A stretch of 64,000 nt of DNA from JAJECS01 sp965198185 (GTDB lineage Bacteria; Chloroflexota; UBA11872). Below the pieces are notes generated by a model, which worked only from the letters and a program-made list of their open reading frames with translations, was not told the DNA's origin and made no database searches. Shown one piece after another: positions 24,200 to 32,292 of the stretch. The stretch lies in assembly GCA_965198185.1 (NCBI GenBank), contig CBDAOU010000001.1, positions 868,001 through 932,000 of the forward strand, given 5' to 3'. Numbering within the stretch: the stretch's first letter is position 1; each line of letters begins with the position of its first letter. A program made the position numbers and the translations under genes.

Positions 24200-25125
24200 G
24201 TCTTCGGCGACTTGGTTGACCTGGCGGCGCTGCTCGAGGACTTCGGCCCGATGGCGCTGCCGCCGCGCGGCGACGAGGGCGGCGACATCGCGGTGCGAGG
24301 CGGCTCGGCGGCGGGCATCTGCTCGCGGCCGCCTTGGCGGCGTCGGACACGGCGCCACAGGTCCTCACGCAAGCGCTGGCTCATCAGCTTGATGAACGGT
24401 TCGAGTTGCCCGGCGTCGGCCTGCTGGAGGGCGTCAATGTAGGTACACCTGGTCGGTCCTCGCGGCGGATGTGCAGAGGGAAGTAGCCGCCTTGATGAGC
24501 ACCATGGACGCCAGGAGCCGAGCGACGCGTCCGTTGCCGTCCTGGAAGGGATGGATCTGGACGAAGCGATGGTGCAGCCAGGCGGCCTTGACGACCGCAT
24601 GCTGTTCGTCGATCTCGCCAACAGGCGGACAACTCGTCCATTTGCGAGGCCACCTGCTCCACCGGCGCGTATTCGTGGATTCCACCCCCGATGTAGTAGG
24701 ATTTTGGCTGCTGCTTGTAGACGCCGTGCTCCAGCAACTTCAGTTCAACTTCACTTCCAAACTGATCGACGGCCGTGGAAGTCTTTGCGAGGCTCGTGAC
24801 TAGTGCGTGGAGCTGGCGGATATAGGCGCTAGTAAGATCGCGTTGGGTTTCACCGATGTAGTCCATGATGAAGTCCAGACCACGGAGATGGTCACGCAGC
24901 ATGCTGAGCGTCGAATCAGGGACCGATTCGCCAGCGCGGTCGATGGTGTCCCGTGCAAACCCGTGCGTCACAAGGGTCTGCGTGAGGCCGCGGTCGAGCT
25001 CGTAGAGGCCCTCGATGATGCCAGTCTCCACGATCGCTATCGCTGTCACGCTTTTCGACTTCGGTCAAGTTCTCCGATCCCCAAATCCTATGCGTGTTCG
25101 AGCCGTGTAAGGCTTTGTATGATCC
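24200..25125 (-). pseudogene. Fic-domain protein, broken
   Basis: Pieces of a Fic protein lie in three frames in the right order. The N-terminal segment (about 25119-25056) recalls the usual S-N-x-I-E-G-N-T-L-T-E-V-E but is altered. The middle (25049 to about 24640) has H-E-Y-A-P-V-E-Q-V. The Fic core H-P-F-Q-D-G-N-G-R-V-A-R (about 24570-24530) is intact as text. The C-terminal helix follows from about 24450. At least three frameshifts are needed to join them, one in an A-run near 25050. Fic enzymes transfer AMP or other groups to proteins and are often toxins. With several lesions and eroded motifs this copy is probably dead. Confidence 0.75.
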
Positions 25126-25327
25126 TGGATTTATCTGCGGATGGTATCGAGACGTGCGCAGCATTTACCCGTACCTCGGACCTCGTGGTCGGCGACAGGC
25201 CTAAGGGCGTGATGGGCGCCAGGAAGACTCTCTGCATGGGCTTGTCGCGGCCGTTGACGCGGCGGGCGGAGTGGGCTCAATAGTGTAGCGACCATGCATT
25301 CGTGACGAACGGAAGGCGTGCAAGCGC

Positions 25328-26232
25328 ATGACCACTGACGAGCACGCGGGCAACCCATTCGCGGTCGAGGGTCGCTGGTATCGCGGCAACCTGCACACGC
25401 ATTCCACGAACTCCGACGGGCGGAAGTCCCCCGAAGATGCCGTGAACTGGTACCGCGACACGGCTACGACTTCATGGCCCTCACCGACCACCGGGTGCTG
25501 AGCGACACTTCGGCGCTGACCACCGACGACTTCATCACCATCCCGGGCATGGAGATGCACGGTCCCGATCCGTGGTTGGGCATCAACTACCACATTGTCG
25601 GGCTGGGGATGCACAGCTTCGAGCGGTCCGACGACACGTGGGGCCCGCAGGAGGCCATCGACCGCATCAACGCCGACGGGGGGCTGGCGATCCTGGGGCA
25701 TCCCTACTGGCTCGGGCAGACCGCCGCCGACATGAGCGAGCTGGAAGGCTTCGTGGGGATGGAGGTCTTCAACTCCATCTGCGACCGCGACCGGGCCAAG
25801 GGCATTTCGTCGGTCCATTGGGACGACTACGGCGACACGCTGGGCATCACCTGGGGCTTTGCCACCGACGATACGCACTGGTTTCTCAATGAGGAGGGCC
25901 GGGGCTGGGTGATGGTGCGCACCACCGACTTCAGCCAACGCGGCTTGCTCGAGGCCATGCGCGCGGGGCACTTCTACGCCTCGACGGGTCCGGAGCTGCA
26001 CGACGTGCAGATCAGCGCCACCCACGTGCGGGTGCGCTGCTCGCCGGCACGCCGCGTGACCTTGATTACCGCGCGGGCGGGCGGAACCAGCCGGCATGCG
26101 GACGGCGGCGACCTTCTCACCGAGGCCACCTTCGAGCGGCGAGAATCACCGGCCTACCCCGAGCGCTATATCCGCGTGGAGGTCGAGGACACCGAGGGGC
26201 GCGTCGCCTGGTCGAATCCGCGTCCGGCCTGA
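25328..26232 (+). CDS. PHP-domain metal-dependent hydrolase (frameshifted)
   Basis: About 301 residues once corrected. N-L-H-T-H-S near residue 21 and A-L-T-D-H near 53 are PHP metal-binding motifs, with more His ligands downstream (G-H-P-Y-W). Related proteins are phosphoesterases of unknown substrate with a C-terminal strand-rich part, as here (about 215-300). One base, probably a C, is missing at about 25458-25460: restoring it turns R-D-T-A-T-T into R-D-H-G-Y-D-F, joining the two halves. Start ATG 25328 has GGAAGG upstream. This is sequence error or a recent mutation. Confidence 0.75.
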
Positions 26233-26277
26233 GGCGCGGATGGCCTCCGAAGCCCTGATGGAGAAGGCCAAAGCCGC

Positions 26278-26760
26278 ATGAAGCTCTTCCTGAAGATCGC
26301 GTTGTTCACCCTGGTCGTGCCGGGCGCGGTTGCGGTGCTCGTGCCGCTCCTGCTCGGGGGTGACCGGACAGTCGCCGGCGGGGCATGGCTCGGGCTGGCC
26401 GTGTGTCTCTTCGCGCTGGGAGTTGCGCTCTATGTGCGCGCCGTGTGGGACTTCGCGGTGCTCGGAAAGGGAACTCCCGCCCCAATCGACGCGCCAAAGC
26501 GGCTTGTGGTCCGAGGGATCTACCGCTACTCGCGCAACCCCCTGTACATCGCGATGCTGACGCTGATCGCCGGGTGGGCCGCCCTCTTCGGAACGGCAGT
26601 GCTTCTCGCGTATGCCGCGGGTCTGTTCGTCCTGTACTCGCTGTTCATCCGCTTCCACGAAGAGCCGCGCCTCGCGCGCGAGTTCGGCGAGGAATATGCG
26701 GCGTACACGCAACAGGTCGGCCGCTGGCTGCCCCGGCTGCCGCGAGGGAACGTCAACTAA
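26278..26760 (+). CDS. ICMT-like membrane methyltransferase
   Basis: A 160-residue membrane protein with four hydrophobic helices. The family signature is clear: G-I-Y-R-Y-S-R-N-P-L-Y near residue 82 and the C-terminal H-E-E-P-R-L...Y...P pattern, which form the SAM site in isoprenylcysteine carboxyl methyltransferase and relatives. Bacterial members have unknown substrates. Its stop overlaps the stop of convergent tpiA by 3 nt. Confidence 0.8.
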   Translation: MKLFLKIALFTLVVPGAVAVLVPLLLGGDRTVAGGAWLGLAVCLFALGVALYVRAVWDFAVLGKGTPAPIDAPKRLVVRGIYRYSRNPLYIAMLTLIAGWAALFGTAVLLAYAAGLFVLYSLFIRFHEEPRLAREFGEEYAAYTQQVGRWLPRLPRGNVN

Positions 26761-27524
26761 GAGGCTGCGGCGCTGCGGGCGATGGCGATGAAGTCCGCCG
26801 CCTTGAGGCTGGCGCCGCCCACCAGCGCCCCGTCCACACCCTCCTGTGCCAGAAGGTCGCGCGCGTTGGCCGGTGACACGCTGCCGCCGTAGAGCACGCG
26901 CGTGCGCTGCGCCGCCGCGGCGTCCAGCGCCTGGCCCAGCGCCTCGCGGGCCCAGCCGATGGCTTCCGCGGCCTGCGCAGGGGATGCCGTGCGCCCCGTG
27001 CCGATGGCCCAGACAGGCTCGTAGGCCAGCACCAGCGGCTCGGTCGCGGCCGGATCGATCCCATCGAGGGCGGCCCGCACTTGCGCCGTAATGGTCTCCC
27101 GCGCCCCGCCGGCGTCGCGCACGGACTCGGTCTCGCCCACGCAGACAATCGGGATGAGGCCGCCGGCGAGGGCTGCCCGTAGCTTGCGGTTCACCATCTC
27201 GTCGGTTTCGCCAAAGTCGGCGCGCCGCTCCGAGTGGCCCACGATCACCACCTCCGCCACGCCGGCCAGCATCGGGGCAGAGATCTCGCCGGTGAACGCC
27301 CCGGCGTCGGCCCAGTGCATGTTCTGCGCGCCCACCCGCACCTGCGTGCCGACCACGGCTCGCGCGACGTCGGTCACGGCGATGGCGGGCGGGCAGAGCA
27401 CCAGATCGACCCCGTCCGGCGGACCCGCGCGGATGATGGCGCGGGCCAACTCGACGGCCGACTGCGGCGTCGTGTGCATCTTCCAGTTGCCGGCCACGAG
27501 CGGTCGGCGCCGGTCGGGCGTCAC
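26757..27524 (-). CDS. tpiA: Triose-phosphate isomerase
   Basis: Interconverts dihydroxyacetone phosphate and glyceraldehyde 3-phosphate. About 255 residues, the usual length. Catalytic residues are visible: Lys15 in G-N-W-K-M-H, His in G-H-S-E-R-R, Glu in A-Y-E-P-V-W-A-I-G-T-G, and the phosphate loop L-Y-G-G-S-V. GTG 27524 is chosen because it lies just before the first strand and overlaps the TAG of the upstream gene by 1 nt (TAGTG). It is last in an ftsY-nucleotidyltransferase-tpiA operon, an unusual arrangement since pgk and gap lie 8 kb away. Confidence 0.95.
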   Translation of the reverse strand: MTPDRRRPLVAGNWKMHTTPQSAVELARAIIRAGPPDGVDLVLCPPAIAVTDVARAVVGTQVRVGAQNMHWADAGAFTGEISAPMLAGVAEVVIVGHSERRADFGETDEMVNRKLRAALAGGLIPIVCVGETESVRDAGGARETITAQVRAALDGIDPAATEPLVLAYEPVWAIGTGRTASPAQAAEAIGWAREALGQALDAAAAQRTRVLYGGSVSPANARDLLAQEGVDGALVGGASLKAADFIAIARSAAAS

Positions 27525-28261
27525 TACCGGTCGATCCGGTTGGCGCCCTGCTCGGCCACCAGGTTGCAGGCTTGGAGGTAGTGGTCGATGGACTCCCCGC
27601 AGTCGGCCCAATACCCCTCCAGCAGGTCATGGGTCATCTCGCCCCGCGCGAGGTAGGCGTTGTTGAGGTCAGTGACTTCGAGCTCACCGCGGGCCGATCG
27701 GTCGAGCTGGCGCACCAGGTCAAAGGCGTTCTCGTCGTAAAAGTAGATGCCCGTCACCGCCAGATTCGACGGCGGATCCTCGGGCTTCTCGATGAACTGC
27801 ACGATGCGCTCGCCGTCGAGCTCCACCACGCCGTAGGCCTGGGGATTCTGGACCTCGGTGAGCAGCACCTTGGCCCCGGACGGCTGGGCCTCGAACCGGC
27901 GCGCGGCTTCGACGATGTTGCCGCCGATGATGTTGTCGCCCAGGATGACCAGCATGCGGTCGCGGCCCACGAACGGCTCGGCGAGTCCGATGGCTTCCGC
28001 AATGCCGCCGGCGCCCTCCTGGTAGGTGTAGCCCAGGTTGTCGATGCCGAATTCGCGGCCGTTGCCCAGGAGCTGCAGGAAGTCCCCGGCGCTCGAGCCG
28101 CTGGTCACGATCAAAATCTCGGTGACCCCGGCGTTTACCAGCGTCTCGATGGGGTAGTAGATCATCGGCTTGTCGTAGACGGGCAGCAGCTGCTTATTCG
28201 TCACGCGCGTCAGGGGATCGAGGCGCGATCCGGTGCCGCCGGCCAGGATGACGCCCTTCAT
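27524..28261 (-). CDS. Sugar-phosphate nucleotidyltransferase (RmlA-like)
   Basis: A 245-residue glucose-1-phosphate thymidylyltransferase-like enzyme. The N-terminus G-G-T-G-S-R-L-D-P-L-T is the nucleotide-binding loop. L-G-D-N near residue 110 holds the metal Asp, I-E-K-P near 162 holds the sugar-phosphate Lys, and A-D-C-G near 223 is typical. It activates a hexose 1-phosphate as dTDP- or UDP-sugar. It is shorter than RmlA (about 290), lacking the C-terminal extension, like long-standing Chloroflexota/archaeal homologues. It overlaps ftsY by 4 nt and tpiA by 1 nt. Confidence 0.85.
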   Translation of the reverse strand: MKGVILAGGTGSRLDPLTRVTNKQLLPVYDKPMIYYPIETLVNAGVTEILIVTSGSSAGDFLQLLGNGREFGIDNLGYTYQEGAGGIAEAIGLAEPFVGRDRMLVILGDNIIGGNIVEAARRFEAQPSGAKVLLTEVQNPQAYGVVELDGERIVQFIEKPEDPPSNLAVTGIYFYDENAFDLVRQLDRSARGELEVTDLNNAYLARGEMTHDLLEGYWADCGESIDHYLQACNLVAEQGANRIDR

Positions 28262-29211
28262 GCGACGCGCTCCGTGCCGCCGTCGCTCGCGAGCACCGCG
28301 GCGGCGAATTCCTCTGGATCGAACACCGCAAAATCCTCCGGCCGCTCGCCGGTCCCGATGAACTTGATCGGCACGCCGAGCGCGCGGGTCACGGCGAACG
28401 CCACGCCGCCTTTGGCCGAGCTATCGAGTTTGGAGACGATCACGCCGGTCACTTCCACTGCGTCGCGAAACGCCTGAGCTTGGCGCAGGCCGTTTTGCCC
28501 GGTCAAGGCGTCCAGCACCAGCAGCACCTCATGCGGCGCGCCGGGCACCTGCCGCGCGGCGACGCGGCGCACCTTGGTCAGCTCGTTCATCAGGTTGAGA
28601 TTCGTGTGCTGGCGACCCGCGGTGTCGGCGATGACGTAGTCCACGCTACGCGCCTTGGCCGCGTCCAGGGCGTCGTAGACCACCGCCCCCGGATCGCTGC
28701 CCGGCTGATGCGCCACCACCGGGGCCTCGATGCGGTCGCCCCAGATGCGGAGTTGGTCGATGGCCCCGGCGCGGTAGGTGTCGGCCGCCGCCAGCAGCAC
28801 GGAATACCCGTGGCTCTTGAGCAGCGTCGCCAGCTTGGCGATGGAGGTCGTCTTGCCCGCGCCGTTCACCCCCACCACCAGCACGACCTGCGGCGGCTCG
28901 CCGGCGGCGAACGCGCGCTCGGCGCTGCCCAATTCGGCGGTCAGGCGTTCGCTCAGCAGCGCCCGGGCGGCCTCGGGCTCCTTGATTCCTGCCTCTTGCA
29001 CGGCCTCTCGCAGCCCTTCGACGAGCTCCAGCGACAGCTCGGGGCCGAGATCGGCCTGGATCAGCAGCTCCTCGAGGTCCTCCCAGTCGCCGTCGGCCAG
29101 GCCGCCGCGGTCGAACCAACGCCGCAGACCGCCGCCGAAGCGGCGGCGCGTGGGCGCCGCGCCCGCATCCACGGACGCATGCTTCGATCGGCGCAGCCGT
29201 CCCAGCCGCAT
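28258..29211 (-). CDS. ftsY: Signal recognition particle receptor FtsY
   Basis: The SRP receptor GTPase that docks ribosome-nascent-chain complexes at the membrane. A 317-residue NG-domain protein with only a short basic N-terminus in place of the long acidic A-domain of enterobacteria. G1 is G-V-N-G-A-G-K-T (about 114-121), the DTYRAGA motif is D-T-Y-R-A-G-A, G3 is D-T-A-G-R, and G4 is S-K-L-D. ATGA overlap couples it to the sugar nucleotidyltransferase. It is divergent from the selenoprotein gene. Confidence 0.95.
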   Translation of the reverse strand: MRLGRLRRSKHASVDAGAAPTRRRFGGGLRRWFDRGGLADGDWEDLEELLIQADLGPELSLELVEGLREAVQEAGIKEPEAARALLSERLTAELGSAERAFAAGEPPQVVLVVGVNGAGKTTSIAKLATLLKSHGYSVLLAAADTYRAGAIDQLRIWGDRIEAPVVAHQPGSDPGAVVYDALDAAKARSVDYVIADTAGRQHTNLNLMNELTKVRRVAARQVPGAPHEVLLVLDALTGQNGLRQAQAFRDAVEVTGVIVSKLDSSAKGGVAFAVTRALGVPIKFIGTGERPEDFAVFDPEEFAAAVLASDGGTERVA

Positions 29212-29300
29212 CCCTAGTTCCCGGCGTGCGCGCTGGCCGCGCGTCGTGCGACGATGAAACCGTACGTACGAGCCGTGAGCCCAGCCAACGGGAGTGCAAC

Positions 29301-29552
29301 ATGTCGCATGGCGCCCGAGTCTCCATCGAATACTGCAGCCAATGAAACTATCTCCCCAGAGCCGTCCGTGCGACGGAGGAGATTTTGACCGAGTTCGCGA
29401 AGGACGTGGCGGAGTGGACGCTGATCCCCTCCGGCGGTGGCGTGTTCGAGGTGATGGTTAACGACCAACTGGTGTTCTCCAAGCGCGCGTTGAAGCGACA
29501 CGCCAAGCCCAGTGAGCTTTACCCGCTGGTCAGCGAGGCGCTCGCGGGCTGA
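29301..29552 (+). CDS. SelW/Rdx-family selenoprotein (in-frame TGA = Sec)
   Basis: 83 residues when TGA at 29343-29345 is read as selenocysteine. The N-terminus has Y-C-S-Q-U-N-Y with Cys12 and Sec15, the CxxC/CxxU redox motif of the Rdx thioredoxin-like family (SelW, SelT, SelH). Beyond the TGA the frame continues with R-A-V-R-A-T-E, then P-S-G-G-G-V-F-E-V near residue 50 and L-V-F-S-K-R, all family hallmarks, and ends at TGA 29550. ATG 29301 has GGGAG 6 nt upstream. A SECIS-like hairpin follows the TGA, and selB is 3.7 kb away. The protein is a probable cytosolic thiol/selenol redox factor. A TGC-to-TGA sequence error is the main alternative. Confidence 0.85.
29350..29383 (+). promoter_or_regulatory. 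Bacterial SECIS-like hairpin
   Basis: Starting 4 nt after the in-frame TGA, ATCTCC (29350-29355) pairs with GGAGAT (29378-29383), a perfect 6-bp basal stem. An upper 5-bp stem, CCGTC (29362-29366) with GACGG (29372-29376), closes a CGTGC loop that contains the G-U expected for SelB. The loop lies 21-26 nt beyond the TGA, inside the usual bacterial SECIS range. Confidence 0.65.
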
Positions 29553-29578
29553 CACCCGTCGACACGGCGACCGGTCCG

Positions 29579-30886
29579 TCACTCCGTGGCGTAGGCCGTG
29601 TCCAGGAACTCGGCGAGGTGCAGGACCTCGAGATCGAGGCCGCGTCGCCGCGCGCCGGTGCGCAGGTGCAGGATGCAACCGGGGTTGCCCGACACGATGG
29701 TGCGGGCGCCGGTGGCCGCGATAGTGTCGAGCTTTTCGTCCAGGATCTGTAGCGACACCTCGGTGTCGGTGGCGCTGTAGAGGCCCGCGGCGCCGCAGCA
29801 GACCGTGGGGTTGGCCGTCTCGACCAGCGTGACGCCCGGAATGCCACCGATCAGGTCGCGGGGCTGCTGCGTGATGCCCTGGGCATGCACCAGGTGGCAC
29901 GCGTCCTGGTAGATCACCTCGCGCTCGACCGCGCCACCGCCGCCGGGCGCCTCGATCTCCGCCAGGAACTCCGAGAAGTCCCGGACCTTGGCGACAAACG
30001 CCCGCGCCCGATCGCGGTAGCCGGGATCGTCCGCGAGCAGGTGGCCGTATTCCTTCAAGGTCGAGCCACAGCCGGCGGAATTGACGACGATGGCGTCGTA
30101 GGTGTCCGCCTCGAAGGCGTCGATGTTGCGGCGGGCCAGGCCGCGCGCCGTCGCGCGCGCGCCCCCGTGCACGTGCAGCGCGCCGCAGCATTGCTGGTGC
30201 TCCGGGATATGAACGTCGCAGCCGGCGCGCGCCAGCACCCGCAGCGAGGCGCGGTGCGCCTCGGCGAGCGACAGCGACATGATGCAGCCGGTGAGAAAGG
30301 CCACCCGGTGACGGCGCTCGCCCTCGGCGGGCACGAAGCGCACATCGCTGGCCTGTAGGAATCGCGCGGACATCGGCGGCGACATCTCGTCGAGCCGTGC
30401 CAGCGGCGGCGCCAGCGCCTGCAGCACCCGGCTGCGGCGCACCAGCCACTGCAGGCCGCTGCGCTGGTACAGCCGCAAGCCCTGCCCCAGCAGTCGCAGC
30501 GCCCGCGGTCGGGTGAAGACGTGCCGCAGCACCAGGTCGGCGATGCGGCGCGCCCGCGGCAGCAGCCCGGCCTGCACCGTCTGCGCCCGCACATCCTCGA
30601 TGATCTCGCCGTATTTGACGCCCGAGGGACAGGCCGTCTCACAGGCGCGGCAGTCCAGACAGCGGAAGGTGTGCTTCAGAAAGGTCGGGCTGGTGAGAGA
30701 CATGTGGCCGTCGGACACGGCCTTCGTGAGCTGAATGCGCCCGCGCGGCGAGTCCATCTCCAGCCGCAGCACGCGGTAGGTGGGGCACTCGTTGAGGCAC
30801 AGGCCGCAGTGCACGCAGGTGGCGATGGTGGCGGGATCGGGCGCGTCGTGCTCGCTAAAGCCGACCCGCGGCGCGGCCACGCTCAT
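29579..30886 (-). CDS. glcF: Glycolate oxidase iron-sulphur subunit (GlcF-like)
   Basis: A 435-residue protein with two ferredoxin-type 4Fe-4S motifs, C-V-H-C-G-L-C-L-N-E-C-P near residue 24 and C-L-D-C-R-A-C-E-T-A-C-P near 74. Two cysteine-rich CCG domains follow (C-C-G near 238 and near 370). It passes electrons from the flavin subunit to the quinone pool. It overlaps the FAD-subunit gene by 4 nt (ATGA). GlcF-type proteins also occur with lactate or glycerol 3-phosphate dehydrogenases, so the substrate is not certain. Confidence 0.85.
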   Translation of the reverse strand: MSVAAPRVGFSEHDAPDPATIATCVHCGLCLNECPTYRVLRLEMDSPRGRIQLTKAVSDGHMSLTSPTFLKHTFRCLDCRACETACPSGVKYGEIIEDVRAQTVQAGLLPRARRIADLVLRHVFTRPRALRLLGQGLRLYQRSGLQWLVRRSRVLQALAPPLARLDEMSPPMSARFLQASDVRFVPAEGERRHRVAFLTGCIMSLSLAEAHRASLRVLARAGCDVHIPEHQQCCGALHVHGGARATARGLARRNIDAFEADTYDAIVVNSAGCGSTLKEYGHLLADDPGYRDRARAFVAKVRDFSEFLAEIEAPGGGGAVEREVIYQDACHLVHAQGITQQPRDLIGGIPGVTLVETANPTVCCGAAGLYSATDTEVSLQILDEKLDTIAATGARTIVSGNPGCILHLRTGARRRGLDLEVLHLAEFLDTAYATE

Positions 30887-32241
30887 GCGGCATCTGAAAG
30901 AAAGCGCCCGGGGTTGAGCGTGCGATTGGGATCGAAGGCCGTCCGCAGCGCGCCCGCGAGCGCATGCGCCGCGTTGGACGGGTCCGTGCCCCAGACGTCA
31001 AGGCAGCGCTTGACGTCTGGGGGAGCTGCCTCGACGACGACAGGCGCGGAAAACATCTCGGCGGCGCCGCGCAAGTCGTTCACCGCGCGGCGGACCGCGT
31101 CGGCGTCGCCGCCCGTCCAGCGCACCCGACCTACGCCGCTCACGGCGTGCGCCTCCGCACGCCACTCCAGACCGTGCTCCGCGGCGATTTCGGCCGCCGA
31201 CCCGAGCAGCGACGGAAGCTGCGATGAGAGGGCGCTCATGCGGCACACGGTATACGGCGAGCCGTCTTGGGGCGGTTCCGCCACGCTCACCGCATCGCGC
31301 CAGAAGTCGCGCTGAGCCAGGCCCTCCAGGATGTTGGGGGCGGCGCCATTCGAGGCGAGCGCCTCGTGGACCATGGCCAGTTGCGCGGCCACTCCGGCCT
31401 CCGTGCCGGCGAAGCGCACCGCCAGCAACCAGGGCCGGTCCGGCACGTCGGCGGTGACGACGAGGCGGCGATCCACGAGGTCGACCGCCGTGGGCGCCAC
31501 CGGCAAGCTCACGATCGCCCCAACGGCGCCCCCCGCGGCGAGCGCCGACGCGTAGCCATGGACCGCCGTGCGCTCATTCGTCGGCAACGGCGCCACCTTG
31601 AGGTTCACGCGGGTAATCAGGCCCAGCGTGCCCAGCGCGCCGATGTGGCCCTTGTGCAGGTCATAGCCGGTGACGTTCTTGACCACCATGCCGCCGGATT
31701 TGGTGATGGTGCCGTCGGGTCCCGCCGTCTCCGCGCCGATCACCAGGTCGCGGAACGAGCCGGAGGCCACCCGGCGCGGGCCGGACGTGTTGGTGGCCAT
31801 GAGGCCGCCCAGCGTGGCGGATGCCGCGAATGGCGGGTCGAGGGGCAAATGCTGCCCCTCCTCGCCTAAGCGCGCCTGCAAGGCCGCCAGGGTGATACCG
31901 GCTTGGACGCCAAGCGTCAGGTCGGCAGGCGTATAGGCCACGATTGCATCGAGCGCGGTGGTGTCGAGCACCACGTCCACGCGTTCGGGAATGTTTCCCA
32001 GGGCCATCTGCGAGCCGCCGCCGCGCGGCACCACCGCGGCGCCGAGTTCGTCGCAGCGGGCGACCACGGCGGCTGCCTCGTCCGGATGCGCCGGCCGGAC
32101 AACCACGGACGGCTCAACCCCGTCCACAGCCAACCCTCCGAGGCCGCTGGTGTGGATGCGGCTGGCCGGCATGTCCCGCGCCAGCGCCGCCGCAATTTCC
32201 GCAGCCGTCAGCGCGACCGGCGCCTCAGCTTCAAGTGCCAT
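30883..32241 (-). CDS. FAD-linked oxidase subunit, GlcE/GlcD-like
   Basis: A 452-residue FAD-binding PCMH-type oxidoreductase. P-R-G-G-G-S near residue 72, the T-L-G-G-L-M-A-T-N-T-S-G-P-R-R segment near 140, and K-N-V-T-G-Y-D near 185 form the FAD site. The C-terminus ends with D-P-N-R-T-L-N-P-G-R, as in GlcD/GlcE and D-lactate dehydrogenases. By motif wording it is nearest GlcE. Only one flavin subunit is present, whereas E. coli uses GlcD and GlcE. It may serve 2-hydroxyacid oxidation, feeding glyoxylate/glycerate routes. Start ATG 32241. Confidence 0.8.
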   Translation of the reverse strand: MALEAEAPVALTAAEIAAALARDMPASRIHTSGLGGLAVDGVEPSVVVRPAHPDEAAAVVARCDELGAAVVPRGGGSQMALGNIPERVDVVLDTTALDAIVAYTPADLTLGVQAGITLAALQARLGEEGQHLPLDPPFAASATLGGLMATNTSGPRRVASGSFRDLVIGAETAGPDGTITKSGGMVVKNVTGYDLHKGHIGALGTLGLITRVNLKVAPLPTNERTAVHGYASALAAGGAVGAIVSLPVAPTAVDLVDRRLVVTADVPDRPWLLAVRFAGTEAGVAAQLAMVHEALASNGAAPNILEGLAQRDFWRDAVSVAEPPQDGSPYTVCRMSALSSQLPSLLGSAAEIAAEHGLEWRAEAHAVSGVGRVRWTGGDADAVRRAVNDLRGAAEMFSAPVVVEAAPPDVKRCLDVWGTDPSNAAHALAGALRTAFDPNRTLNPGRFLSDAA

Positions 32242-32292
32242 GATTGGCAGTATGGAGCGCGGCCATGACCGGAACAACCGCCGGGGCGCGGT

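Noticed and set aside
29343..29345. TGA as a true stop that makes the SelW-like locus a pseudogene
   Set aside because: The frame is conserved on both sides, a SECIS-like hairpin follows, and selB is nearby.
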